Positions 8,270-16,573 of a stretch of 64,000 nucleotides of DNA are shown here, piece by piece. This DNA is from Mycobacterium sp. EPa45 (GTDB lineage Bacteria; Actinomycetota; Actinomycetes; Mycobacteriales; Mycobacteriaceae): contig NZ_CP011773.1 of assembly GCF_001021385.1 (NCBI RefSeq), positions 2,170,001 to 2,234,000 of the forward strand. Direction: 5' to 3'. A model generated the notes under the pieces. That model made no database searches. It had not been told where the DNA came from and saw only the letters and a list, made by a program, of their open reading frames with translations. The position numbers were made by a program, and so were the translations under genes. Every line of letters begins with the position of its first letter. Positions within the stretch are counted from its first letter, which is position 1.

Positions 8270-9550
8270 TTACGTCGGGAGCTTGGCGGCAAGGTCGAGG
8301 ACCGTGACGGTGTCGGTGCCGGTCTTGCGCAACCGTTCCGACGACCGGAAGCCGAGGTCGACGTCGGTGGCCTGGGCTCGCAGTGCCCCCACGGTGAGTT
8401 GTTCCTTGGGGATGTGAGAGAACATGTCGAACGAGTACAGCCGCATCGCATTCTCGTGGGTGATTCGGTTGGTTTCGTCATCGCTGACGCCGTCGAGGTA
8501 GATCGCCAGCGTTTCGGGTGCCAAGGGCCAGGTCGAATCCGAGTGGGGGTAGTCGCATTCCCAGGTGACCATGTCGAGGTTGAGCTTGTCGCGACTCGCC
8601 ACACCGAACTCGTCGTCGATGAAGCACAGCGCGACTCGATCCAGGAACACCTCGCTGGGTAGCTTGTCGCCGAAGTCCTGATGGGTCCAGGCGCGGTGCA
8701 TTTTGTACACCCGGTCGATCCGTTCCAAAAAGTAGGGCACCCAGCCGATCCCACCCTCCGAGAGCGCGAACGTGAGATCGGGGAATCGACGGAGCATCGG
8801 TGACCAGATCAGGTCGGCCGCGGCTTGCACGATGCTCATCGGCTGCAACGTGATCATGGTGTCCACCGGTGCGTCGATCGACGTGATCACCACCGATGAC
8901 GACGACCCGATGTGCAGGTTCACCACGGTGTTCTCATCGCTGCAGGCCTGCCAGAACGGATCCCAGTGCGGGTCGTGCAGCGACGGGTAGTCGATCTTGG
9001 TCGGGTTCTCCGAGAAGGAGACCGCATGGCAGCCCTTCTTGGCGACCCGGCGCACTTCGTCGGCCATCAGCTGCGGATCCCAAATCGGCGGCAGCGCTTG
9101 TGGAATCATCCGCCCCGGATAGGTGCCGCACCACTCGTCGATGTGCCAGTCGTTATAGGCGCGCAACACCGCCAGCCCGAGTTCCTTGTCCTTCGCCCGG
9201 GCAAAGTACTGGCCACAGAACTGCGGGTAGGACGGAAAGTTCAATGCCGCGGCGACACCGTTGGCGTTCATATCGCGGATGCGTTCGTGAATGTTGTAGC
9301 AGCCCTCGCGAATCTCACTGAGCTTGGTCGGTTCGGCCCCGTACTCGTCGGGTGGGCGACCGGCTACCGCGTTGAGCCCGACGTTGGTGGCCTCCTGGCC
9401 CTCGAAGACCCAGGCATCGGTACCGTCGGCGCGCTGGATCAGTTTCGGGACGTCGTCGGAGTACTTGGCGGGGATGTGCTTGTCGAACATATCCGGCGGC
9501 TCGACCATGTGGTCGTCGACGGAAATCAGGACCATATCGTTCATATCCAT
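8270..9550 (-). CDS. amidohydrolase-2 family metal-dependent hydrolase
   Basis: A 426-residue TIM-barrel protein of the amidohydrolase_2 (ACMSD-related) family. The N-terminal metal motif reads ISVDDHMVEPPDMF, the form found in many actinobacterial paralogues. Further probable metal ligands are His in VVNLHIGSSS and Asp/His in WECDYPHSDSTWP. Members hydrolyse or decarboxylate cyclic acids and lactones. It sits 2 nt downstream of the SDR stop and 4 nt upstream of the nitroreductase start, so it is part of one operon with a divergent AAA+/VWA pair. It is a plausible metalloenzyme client of that pair, although this is inference. Confidence 0.9.
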   Translation of the reverse strand: MDMNDMVLISVDDHMVEPPDMFDKHIPAKYSDDVPKLIQRADGTDAWVFEGQEATNVGLNAVAGRPPDEYGAEPTKLSEIREGCYNIHERIRDMNANGVAAALNFPSYPQFCGQYFARAKDKELGLAVLRAYNDWHIDEWCGTYPGRMIPQALPPIWDPQLMADEVRRVAKKGCHAVSFSENPTKIDYPSLHDPHWDPFWQACSDENTVVNLHIGSSSSVVITSIDAPVDTMITLQPMSIVQAAADLIWSPMLRRFPDLTFALSEGGIGWVPYFLERIDRVYKMHRAWTHQDFGDKLPSEVFLDRVALCFIDDEFGVASRDKLNLDMVTWECDYPHSDSTWPLAPETLAIYLDGVSDDETNRITHENAMRLYSFDMFSHIPKEQLTVGALRAQATDVDLGFRSSERLRKTGTDTVTVLDLAAKLPT

Positions 9551-9552
9551 GC

Positions 9553-10527
9553 TCAGCTCCGTTGCGGCTCGGGGAATTCGACGTCGGCGCCGCCCGGCAT
9601 GGGGCTCACACCGAGGCGATCGCAGACCTCCAGGACTTCATCGACGATCGAGGTCGGCACGATGAACTTCTCGGTGGCGGATATCTGGTCAAGATGTGCG
9701 GCAATGTCTTCGGCGGACGGCTCGGTGTCGGCATCGGCGAGCCAGCCCTCACTGAGCCCGATGAATGCACGGGCGAAGCGCCCTGCGCACGCCGAGTAGT
9801 TGCGATGGCTGAACGTGCAGGCCGCACTCGCCAGGTACACCACGAGTGGAACCACCAGTTCGGGCCGGATGGCGCGCATGAAGCCGGATTCGGCGAGGAA
9901 TTTCTCGTCCCCGACGGTCTCGGTCACCATCCGCGAGAAGCCGGTTGGCAGTACCGCATTGGCCTGGATGCCGTGCGCTTCGCCTTCGATCGCAATGACA
10001 TTCGTCAAGCCGATCAGGCCCGCCTTGGCCGCCGCATAGTGTGCCTCCATCGGCTGGCCGAAGACACCTGCCGAGGAGGAGATGAACACGAACCGGCCGC
10101 CGCCACCCGTCTTCATGGCCCGGTAGGCGGGCTGGGACAGGTGGAAGCCGCCGTCGAGGTGCACGCGCAGCATCCGGGTCCAGTCGTCGTGCGAGAGATC
10201 TTCGAAGGCGACGCTGCCGAAGATGCCCGCGTTGCTGATCACCGCATCGAGGCGGCCGAACGCATCGACCGCCGTCTCGACGATCGCCGCTCCGCCCTCC
10301 GCGGTGTCGACCGAGTCGTGCGAGGCGACCGCGCGCCCGCCGGCGGCGGTGATCTCGTCCACCACCGAGTCTGCGACGGCGGCGTCCACGCCGTCCCCGC
10401 GCATGGTCGACCCGATGTCGTTGACAACGACGGCCGCGCCGCGCTTGGCCAGGTCGAGTGCATACAACCGGCCGAGCCCACGCCCGGCTCCTGTCACGAT
10501 CACCGATTGGTCCGTGAAATCGACCAT
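9553..10527 (-). CDS. short-chain dehydrogenase/reductase
   Basis: NAD(P)-dependent oxidoreductase, 324 residues. Rossmann motif TGAGRGLG at about 12-19, Asp-containing second strand VVVNDIG, NAG motif (SNAGIFG), catalytic Ser in FISSSAGVFG and YxxxK in HYAAAKAG. The Asp after the second strand favours NAD(H). The C-terminal extension of about 70 residues (ADTEPSAEDIAAHLDQIS) resembles the (3R)-hydroxyacyl-CoA dehydrogenase/HSD17B4-like SDRs common in mycobacterial lipid catabolism. It is the first gene of the minus operon; the divergent plus operon starts 148 bp away with an operator-like motif between them. Confidence 0.9.
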   Translation of the reverse strand: MVDFTDQSVIVTGAGRGLGRLYALDLAKRGAAVVVNDIGSTMRGDGVDAAVADSVVDEITAAGGRAVASHDSVDTAEGGAAIVETAVDAFGRLDAVISNAGIFGSVAFEDLSHDDWTRMLRVHLDGGFHLSQPAYRAMKTGGGGRFVFISSSAGVFGQPMEAHYAAAKAGLIGLTNVIAIEGEAHGIQANAVLPTGFSRMVTETVGDEKFLAESGFMRAIRPELVVPLVVYLASAACTFSHRNYSACAGRFARAFIGLSEGWLADADTEPSAEDIAAHLDQISATEKFIVPTSIVDEVLEVCDRLGVSPMPGGADVEFPEPQRS

Positions 10528-10617
10528 GTCGTCACCCTTGTCATTTCGGTTCAGATAACCGCGACCCCCGACACCGCAACGCGGTCAGTTGACTGCCGCA
10601 TGGCCGAACTCTACGGT

Positions 10618-10646
10618 GGAACAGATATTTGGTCAACAAATTCTGG
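10618..10646. promoter_or_regulatory. operator-like motif in the divergent SDR/VWA intergenic region
   Basis: The sequence GGAACAGATATTTGGTCAAC continues to an imperfect inverted half (CAAATTCTGG); its core is ATTTG-GTCAA-CAAAT. The block GGAACAGAT(A/G)TTTG recurs inverted at 12368-12385, and ATATTTGGT recurs in the palindrome in front of the tandem TetR gene (19113-19143). It is placed to control both divergent operons. Assignment to the TetR protein is inferred. Confidence 0.45.
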
Positions 10647-10674
10647 CGCGGGTCGGCGAGGGTGGAGGTGCTCG

Positions 10675-12369
10675 ATGGTCGACGACGACGAGCGGCTTGC
10701 CCGCCTTGCCGTGGTCGCCTCGGCGCTGGCCGGGCACCCGGTGGTCGTCGTGCCCGCGGAGCCGGGGTCACCGGCATGGACCGACGGGCAGAACATCTAC
10801 GTCGATCCCGCTGCGACGCACCGCGCAACCGTCGAGGCGATCGCCCTTCAAGCGTCCCTGATCGCGGCGGGCAGTCTGGATCCCGACATCGTCAGAGCCC
10901 TGAGTCGGAAGGGCCGGGTGGCGGCTCGGTACCTGGCTGTCGAGGGGCATCGCGCGCTGCTGGCCAATGCCGACGTGCTGCCCGGGATGCTGGCGTCGTT
11001 GGCAGATGCCGATGTGGCGCGTCGCAGCCACTCGGCGGCAGAGTCATTGGCGATCGCGAAGAGCCCGACGCCGATCCCTGCAGCGCCCGCACAATTCGGC
11101 GAGATCCGGCCGAAGCGGGTGCTCGAGATGATCGGACGCAGGGGCACAGTCACCGATCACGACACTGTCGGTCACATCCCGCGACGCAACGGCAAAGCCG
11201 AATTGGAAGAGCTCGACGACGGTGAAATGCCGACGGACGGAAACGATCCCGATCTGTTCAGCAGTCCGGTCGGTGGCGGCGGGTTCATCGGGAAGTGGCT
11301 CAAGAAGATGCTGTCATCCACCCGTGCGGGCAGTTCGGGCGGCGGCCCACCGGGTGCGGACTCACCGACGCACCGCACCAACGCGGCCACTCGTGGTGCC
11401 AGCGCAGTCTCGTCGACCGCCTCAGCGGGTATCGAGGACGGGACCGACGCCAAAGCCGGCGGCGTGACATACCCGGAATGGGACGTCAACCAGCGACGAT
11501 ACCGCCCGGACTGGTGCACCGTACGCGAGGTCGAACCACTGGTCGAGCCGGCAGCGTCGGCCGTCATCGACGACGCCATCGCATTTCGCCGGCCGCTGGC
11601 ACGCCTGGGGATGGGCCTGCACCGTCGGCACCGACAGCCACAGGGCGACGACATCGACATCGACGCCGCCGTGAGCGCCCGGGTGGAGGTGCGGGCCGGC
11701 TCGGTGCCGGATGAATCGGTCTACCTGGACAGTCTGCGCCGACGTCGGGACCTGTCGGTGCTGGTGCTGCTCGATGTGTCGGGATCGTCGGCCGAGGCCG
11801 GCACCGTCGGCAAGACGGTCCACGAACAGCAGCGGATCGCCGCCGCCAATCTCGTGGTTGCGCTGAACGACCTCGGCGATCGCGTCGCGCTGTACGCGTA
11901 CAACTCACAGGGCCGGACGGCCGTGAACGTCATGCCGATCAAGCGCATGGATGATCATCTGGACAGCCAGGTATTGCGCAAACTCAACAGTGTGCAACCG
12001 GTTGCCTACTCGCGCCTCGGGGCCGCCATCCGGCACGGAACCAGGGTGCTGGAGGAGCGCGGCGGCACGTCGCGGCGACTCCTCGTCGTCTTGTCGGACG
12101 GCCTTGCCTACGACCACGGCTACGAGCGCGGCTACGGCGCGGCCGACGCACGCCGAGCGTTGACCGAGGCGCGCAGGCGCGGCACCGGCTGTGTGTGCCT
12201 GACCGTCGGCGCGAGCGTCGATTCCGCCGACCTCCGCAATGTCTTCGGTACCGCCGCATATGCGGTCGTGGGCCGTCCTGAGCAGCTCACGGGCGTCATC
12301 GGGCCGCTGTTCCGATCGGCAGTCCGGGCCGCTGAAGTCCGCCGCCGCGTGTCGGCAACCCGCGCTTGA
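10675..12369 (+). CDS. VWA-domain protein, NorD/CbbO-like
   Basis: A 564-residue cytosolic protein with a variable N-terminal half and a C-terminal von Willebrand A domain. The MIDAS motif DVSGS lies at 367-371, with LSDG about 100 residues later. The combination with an adjacent NorQ/CbbQ-type ATPase is that of NorD-NorQ and CbbO-CbbQ, which remodel or insert metal into nitric oxide reductase or Rubisco; neither client is present here. Start ATG 10675 has GGAGG at 10664-10668, 6 nt upstream. The frame stays open to 9562, but that part only shadows the SDR gene. First gene of the plus operon. Confidence 0.85.
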   Translation: MVDDDERLARLAVVASALAGHPVVVVPAEPGSPAWTDGQNIYVDPAATHRATVEAIALQASLIAAGSLDPDIVRALSRKGRVAARYLAVEGHRALLANADVLPGMLASLADADVARRSHSAAESLAIAKSPTPIPAAPAQFGEIRPKRVLEMIGRRGTVTDHDTVGHIPRRNGKAELEELDDGEMPTDGNDPDLFSSPVGGGGFIGKWLKKMLSSTRAGSSGGGPPGADSPTHRTNAATRGASAVSSTASAGIEDGTDAKAGGVTYPEWDVNQRRYRPDWCTVREVEPLVEPAASAVIDDAIAFRRPLARLGMGLHRRHRQPQGDDIDIDAAVSARVEVRAGSVPDESVYLDSLRRRRDLSVLVLLDVSGSSAEAGTVGKTVHEQQRIAAANLVVALNDLGDRVALYAYNSQGRTAVNVMPIKRMDDHLDSQVLRKLNSVQPVAYSRLGAAIRHGTRVLEERGGTSRRLLVVLSDGLAYDHGYERGYGAADARRALTEARRRGTGCVCLTVGASVDSADLRNVFGTAAYAVVGRPEQLTGVIGPLFRSAVRAAEVRRRVSATRA

Positions 12370-12385
12370 AACAAACATCTGTTCC
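12368..12385. promoter_or_regulatory. inverted copy of the operator-like motif between VWA and AAA+ genes
   Basis: GAAACAAACATCTGTTCC, read on the other strand, is GGAACAGATGTTTG plus TTTC and matches 13 of 14 bases of the motif at 10618. It straddles the VWA stop codon and lies about 50 nt upstream of the AAA+ gene, so a second regulated promoter inside the operon is possible. Confidence 0.35.
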
Positions 12386-12434
12386 GCGATAGGGTGTCAA
12401 TCACCGCAGCGATGCGGGGAAGGGAAAGATAGTC

Positions 12435-13277
12435 ATGCCACAGCTCCCGGGCGAGCTCGAGCACCAGAACGGGGCTACCTACCTTCCCGTTGGGGAGCGT
12501 CCCTACTACCGGGCCGTCGGAAACGAAGAAGCCGTCTTCAAGGCGGCTTACCGACAAGGTCTTTCGCTGGTACTCAAGGGACCCACCGGCTGTGGCAAGA
12601 CCCGGTTCGTCGAGGCGATGGCCCACGATCTGGGCCGCCCGCTGATCACCGTGGCGTGCCACGACGACCTGACCACCGCAGACCTGGTCGGCCGCTACCT
12701 GCTGCGAGGCGACGAGACCGTCTGGGTCGACGGGCCGCTGACCCGAGCGGTCCGCGAAGGCTCGATCTGTTACCTCGACGAGGTCGTCGAGGCCCGCCAG
12801 GACACGACTGTGGTCCTGCACCCGCTGGCCGACTACCGCCGCCAACTGCCGATCGAGCGGCTCGGTGTGACGTTGGATGCCGCGCCCGGCTTCGGCCTGG
12901 TCGTCTCGTACAACCCCGGTTACCAGAGTGTGTTGAAGGACCTCAAGGACTCCACCCGTCAGCGCATGGTGGCCATCGAGTTCGGTTTCCCCGCAGCCGA
13001 AATCGAGGAAGGCATCGTGGCGCACGAGGCGGGCATCGACCCCGCGGTGGCCGCCGAACTGGTGCGCTTCGGCCAGGCGGTGCGCCGGCTGGAGACCGGC
13101 GGACTTCGCGAGGTGGCCTCGACGCGTGTGTTGATCGCGGCGGGCCGGCTGACCGCCGAGGGCTTGTCGATGCGCGAGGCGGCGCTCGCGGCGATCGCAG
13201 GTCCGCTGACCGACGATGCGGCCGTCTTCCGCGGACTCGCCGAGATGATCGACGTCTACCTCTGTGCACCCCACTAG
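12435..13277 (+). CDS. MoxR-type AAA+ ATPase, NorQ/CbbQ-like
   Basis: A 280-residue AAA+ ATPase with Walker A GPTGCGKT (49-56), Walker B ICYLDEV (111-117), sensor-1 region VVSYNPGYQS and the CbbQ/NorQ C-terminal domain. The N-terminal YYRAVGNEEAVFKAAY is typical of the NirQ/NorQ/CbbQ/GvpN branch. The protein would form a hexamer that works with the VWA partner as an adaptor to activate or insert metal into a client enzyme. The client is unknown here; the operon's amidohydrolase, AveC-like membrane protein and P450 are candidates. It is 65 nt after the VWA stop and 17 nt before the binding-protein gene. Confidence 0.9.
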   Translation: MPQLPGELEHQNGATYLPVGERPYYRAVGNEEAVFKAAYRQGLSLVLKGPTGCGKTRFVEAMAHDLGRPLITVACHDDLTTADLVGRYLLRGDETVWVDGPLTRAVREGSICYLDEVVEARQDTTVVLHPLADYRRQLPIERLGVTLDAAPGFGLVVSYNPGYQSVLKDLKDSTRQRMVAIEFGFPAAEIEEGIVAHEAGIDPAVAAELVRFGQAVRRLETGGLREVASTRVLIAAGRLTAEGLSMREAALAAIAGPLTDDAAVFRGLAEMIDVYLCAPH

Positions 13278-13294
13278 ACGACCCAGGAGATCGA

Positions 13295-14413
13295 ATGTCT
13301 TACGAGAGCAGCGCTGAGCCGATCAAAGTCGGCTATCTGATGGACTTCACGCTGCCGCCCGGCTTTCCCGAAGAGCTCCTGTCGTCGTTCACCCGGTGCT
13401 TCGACCTGGTCTTCGAGGAGGCCATGGCCGACGGCCTCATCGACCGGCCGGTACAGATGATCTACAAAGAGGTCGAGGGGTTGCCCAAAGGCAGCGTCAA
13501 GGCCGTGATCGACGCCTACGGCGAACTCGTCGACGAGGGCGCTCTGGTGGTGTTCGGTCCGAACATCACCGACAACTGCGTGCCGCTGCGTGAGGCGATC
13601 GAGGAACGCTTCAGAGTTCCCGCGATCAGCGTGACCGGCACCGACGACTGGCTCGGCGAGTGGACGTTCTCGTTTCCGCAGGGCTCGATGACCGACGAGC
13701 CGATCTTCCTCGCCGACTTGATCGCAAAGCGCGGATTGAGCCAGATCGGTGTGCTGGTCGAACAGAGCCTGATCGGCGAAAGCTATCTGAAGAACCTGCG
13801 AAGTGCCTGCCGGCACAAGGGCATTCGGATCGTCGCCGAGGCGGCCATCGCCCAGACCGCGCAGGACATCGACGACGCAGTCCGCTCGCTGCACGAGGCC
13901 AAAGCAGAGGCGATCGTGCACTTGGGCTTCGGCTTCGGCATCGTCTTCGTCAATCCGGTGCTGGACGCGCTCAACTGGGATCCGCCGCGGTTCACCACGA
14001 CCGCCTTCCAGAACGCCTGGGTCAATCCGATCATGTGGAACGCGTTCATGGGCTGGGTCGGCGTCGACCAGTACGACGAGGGCAATCCGATCGGGCAGGC
14101 GTGGCTCGACCGCTACGCCGAGCGCTACGACGGCAGCCGGCCCGAGTACTGCGTGACGGTGGTCAACCACGACGTGGCCGCCACGCTGGTGCGCGCGTTC
14201 GCGGACTCACACCCGCTCAGCCCGCGCGGAGTCAAAGAGGCGTTGGAGCGCGTGAAGATGATGCCCGCCGCGTCCGGCGCCCCGGGAACCCGTGTGTCGC
14301 TGGGCAAATGGACGCGACGGGCGTGGATGGGGGCCGGATATCTGGTGGCGCGCAGGCTCGACGCCGACGGCGTCAATTCGCATCTGGTCGATCGCTTTGG
14401 AGAGGAAGGCTGA
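13295..14413 (+). CDS. ABC-type (Peripla_BP_6) ligand-binding protein without a signal peptide
   Basis: The 372-residue product has the type I periplasmic-binding fold of branched-chain amino-acid/amide binding proteins: KVGYLMDFTLPPG at the start, VVFGPNITDNCVPLREAIEE, VPAISVTGTDDW and IGVLVEQSLIGESYLKNLR. It starts at ATG 13295 with MSYESSAEPI and has neither a signal peptide nor a lipobox. No permease or ABC ATPase genes are adjacent. A cytosolic, AmiC-like sensor or carrier of a pathway compound is therefore more likely than an uptake component. It is embedded in the operon, 17 nt after the AAA+ gene and 4 nt before the AveC-like gene. Confidence 0.82.
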   Translation: MSYESSAEPIKVGYLMDFTLPPGFPEELLSSFTRCFDLVFEEAMADGLIDRPVQMIYKEVEGLPKGSVKAVIDAYGELVDEGALVVFGPNITDNCVPLREAIEERFRVPAISVTGTDDWLGEWTFSFPQGSMTDEPIFLADLIAKRGLSQIGVLVEQSLIGESYLKNLRSACRHKGIRIVAEAAIAQTAQDIDDAVRSLHEAKAEAIVHLGFGFGIVFVNPVLDALNWDPPRFTTTAFQNAWVNPIMWNAFMGWVGVDQYDEGNPIGQAWLDRYAERYDGSRPEYCVTVVNHDVAATLVRAFADSHPLSPRGVKEALERVKMMPAASGAPGTRVSLGKWTRRAWMGAGYLVARRLDADGVNSHLVDRFGEEG

Positions 14414-14417
14414 CTCG

Positions 14418-15551
14418 ATGACAACGCAGGAATCCGCCCCGGCACCGTTACCCACCGAGTCGAAGCGCTCCGGCCCCAACTGGGGGCGGGTGATCTCGCT
14501 GGTCGCCTGGCTGGCCTTCCTCGGGCTGTTCGTCGCCGTCGGCCGCACCGACGTCGATCCTCGGGTGGCCAACCCGAACGTCGAGGGGCGGCCCCGTCCG
14601 GTCGAGTTCCTCACCGGGTGGGATCACTGGCAGCTGGTGCCGCAGATCGGCGCCGCGATCATGGTCGCGGCGCTCACCATCGTGTTCATCCGGGGCTGGC
14701 GCAAGAATCCGGGCAGCCCCGTATTGCTGATGGTGCTCTGCACGACGCTCATCGTGTGGCAGGACCCGATCATGAACTGGTCGCCGTATGCGGTGTACAA
14801 CCCGATGTTGTTGCACTGGCCGGAATCCTGGTACCTGATCATGATGTCGCCGACGGTCGAACCGTTCATCGTATTCGGCTACGTGACGTTCTACTTCGGT
14901 CCGTACTTCCCGGCGATCTGGATTCTGCGCAAGCTGCAGGCCAAGTACGGCCCGGAATCCTTCGTCACCCGGCATCCGCTGATCAGCCTCGGTGGGTTGG
15001 TACTGGTCATCGGGTTCATCTTCGATGCCATCCTGGAGATCAGCCTGGTCCGCACCGGCCTCTACATCTACGCTCAGGCGATACCGTTCGGAACTCTGTT
15101 CCCCGGCAGCACGTTCCAGTTCCCGCTGCTCTGGGAGTCGCTGTCGGTGACGTTCGTGATGATCCCGGCGGCCATCCTCGTCTACCGCGATGACACCGGG
15201 AAGTCGGTGGCGGAGAAACTCGCAGCGAAAGCCAAGCTCTTCCCGACCAAGCCGGTACTGGGCACCTTCCTCGTGATGTTCGCGATCATCAACGTGTCGT
15301 ACTTCGTTTATGGCGGCTGGTTCTGGGTGATCAAGGCCAGCGGCGCCGCCACCTCGGTGGCTTGCCCGTGGCCGTATCCGGAGGCCAAGGTGTACGACCC
15401 GCAGGGCAACTACGAGAAGGCCGGTGCGCAAGGACCGTTCTCGGTCGGCAAGTGGTCGACGTGGCAGCAAGGTCTGCCGGACGGTCGCCCCGACGTGACG
15501 CCGCCACCGCCTGGCGAAGGCACCTGCGCACCCGGTGCCGCGAATGGCTAA
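14418..15551 (+). CDS. AveC-like polytopic membrane protein (spirocyclase family)
   Basis: A 377-residue integral membrane protein with about 7-8 hydrophobic helices (for example ISLVAWLAFLGLFVAV, LISLGGLVLVIGFIFD, TFLVMFAIINVSYFV). Conserved polar stretches include WQDPIMNWSPYAVYNPMLLH and FPGSTFQFPLLWESL, and the C-terminus is Pro-rich. Such proteins are annotated in mycobacteria after AveC, the dehydratase/spirocyclase of avermectin biosynthesis. No polyketide synthase is present, so the substrate here must be different, perhaps a lipid or terpenoid. The 3' end overlaps the next SDR start by 8 nt. The family call is from recalled family character; enzymatic role is inference. Confidence 0.75.
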   Translation: MTTQESAPAPLPTESKRSGPNWGRVISLVAWLAFLGLFVAVGRTDVDPRVANPNVEGRPRPVEFLTGWDHWQLVPQIGAAIMVAALTIVFIRGWRKNPGSPVLLMVLCTTLIVWQDPIMNWSPYAVYNPMLLHWPESWYLIMMSPTVEPFIVFGYVTFYFGPYFPAIWILRKLQAKYGPESFVTRHPLISLGGLVLVIGFIFDAILEISLVRTGLYIYAQAIPFGTLFPGSTFQFPLLWESLSVTFVMIPAAILVYRDDTGKSVAEKLAAKAKLFPTKPVLGTFLVMFAIINVSYFVYGGWFWVIKASGAATSVACPWPYPEAKVYDPQGNYEKAGAQGPFSVGKWSTWQQGLPDGRPDVTPPPPGEGTCAPGAANG

Positions 15552-16551
15552 CGGACGCACGGTCGTCATCACCGGCGCGGCACGCGGTTTGGGGTTCGCC
15601 TCGGCGGTGCGGCTGTACCGAGAGGGTTGGCAGGTAGTGGCCGCTATGCGGACTCCGGACCGCGGCATGCCGCTGCTCCGCGAAGCGACCGGTGCAGCCG
15701 AGGACGACGATCGTCTCATCGGGGTGGCCCTCGACCTGATGGACCTGGACTCGGTTGCCAACGCCGCCAAGTCAATCGAGGAACGTGTCGGAGCGCCGTA
15801 CGCCCTCGTGCACAACGCAGGCATCTCCTCGGCCGGGATGGCCGAGGAGACAGACGTCGAGCTGTGGCAACGGATGTTCGCCACCCACGTGGTCGGTCCG
15901 GTGGCGTTGACCAACGCGCTGCTGCCGTCGATGCGGGCCGCGGGGGAGGGCCGGATCGTTCTGGTATGTAGCTCGGCCGGGGTGCGCGGGCAGCCTGCCA
16001 CCGCGCCGTACTCGGCGAGCAAGGGCGCCATGGAACGCTGGGGCGAATCGTTGGCATCCGAGATCGCACCCTTCGGTCTCGGAGTGACAGTTCTGATCAC
16101 CGGAACCTACGACACCGAGATCATCACCGACGCCGGCACCACGGACGACCGTGACTTCGGTGGCCCCTACGCGCGGCTTCACCAGACGATGAACACCCGT
16201 GGCCGCTTCGCCATGAAACTGGCCAGGTCGCCGGAGCGGTTCGCCGACGGGTTGGTCAAAGCGCTGGCCGACCGTGGCCCGTTCCGCCGCCATGGGGTCG
16301 GCCCGGATGCGTCGATGTTGTTGGTGGCCAACAGAGTTCTGCCGCCTGCAGCGATGCACCAGATGTCGCGGATCGTGCTGGGCATCCCCAGGCAAGGTTC
16401 GATGCGCAACGGCGCGTACCCCCTGACCGCGGCCCAGAAAGCGATGGTGCTCGGCATGAAAGTCATTCCGCAGCCGGTGATGCAACGCATCGTCGCGATG
16501 GCGGCCACACGTTCCACTGCCAAACAGCCACCGCAGCAACCGACTGACTGA
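15544..16551 (+). CDS. short-chain dehydrogenase/reductase
   Basis: A 335-residue SDR with TGAARGLGFA at the N-terminus, Asp-containing LDLMDLDS, NAG motif (HNAGISSAG), catalytic Ser in VCSSAGVRGQ and YxxxK in APYSASKGAM. A C-terminal extension with basic and hydrophobic character (about 60 residues) may associate with membrane or partner proteins. The ATG at 15544 overlaps the end of the AveC-like gene; a GTG 9 nt upstream is the alternative. It is followed after 22 nt by the P450 gene, suggesting alcohol/ketone chemistry on the same substrate that the P450 hydroxylates. Confidence 0.9.
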   Translation: MANGRTVVITGAARGLGFASAVRLYREGWQVVAAMRTPDRGMPLLREATGAAEDDDRLIGVALDLMDLDSVANAAKSIEERVGAPYALVHNAGISSAGMAEETDVELWQRMFATHVVGPVALTNALLPSMRAAGEGRIVLVCSSAGVRGQPATAPYSASKGAMERWGESLASEIAPFGLGVTVLITGTYDTEIITDAGTTDDRDFGGPYARLHQTMNTRGRFAMKLARSPERFADGLVKALADRGPFRRHGVGPDASMLLVANRVLPPAAMHQMSRIVLGIPRQGSMRNGAYPLTAAQKAMVLGMKVIPQPVMQRIVAMAATRSTAKQPPQQPTD

Positions 16552-16573
16552 TCACGAATCTCAAGGAGCAGTA

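Noticed and set aside
8266..8754. Long N-terminal extension of the nitroreductase
   Set aside because: It overlaps the amidohydrolase gene out of frame with Ser/Thr/Arg-rich shadow composition; GTG 8265 follows directly after that gene's stop.
9562..10674. N-terminal extension of the VWA protein by 371 codons
   Set aside because: This part lies antisense to the SDR gene and has shadow composition; ATG 10675 has a good GGAGG.
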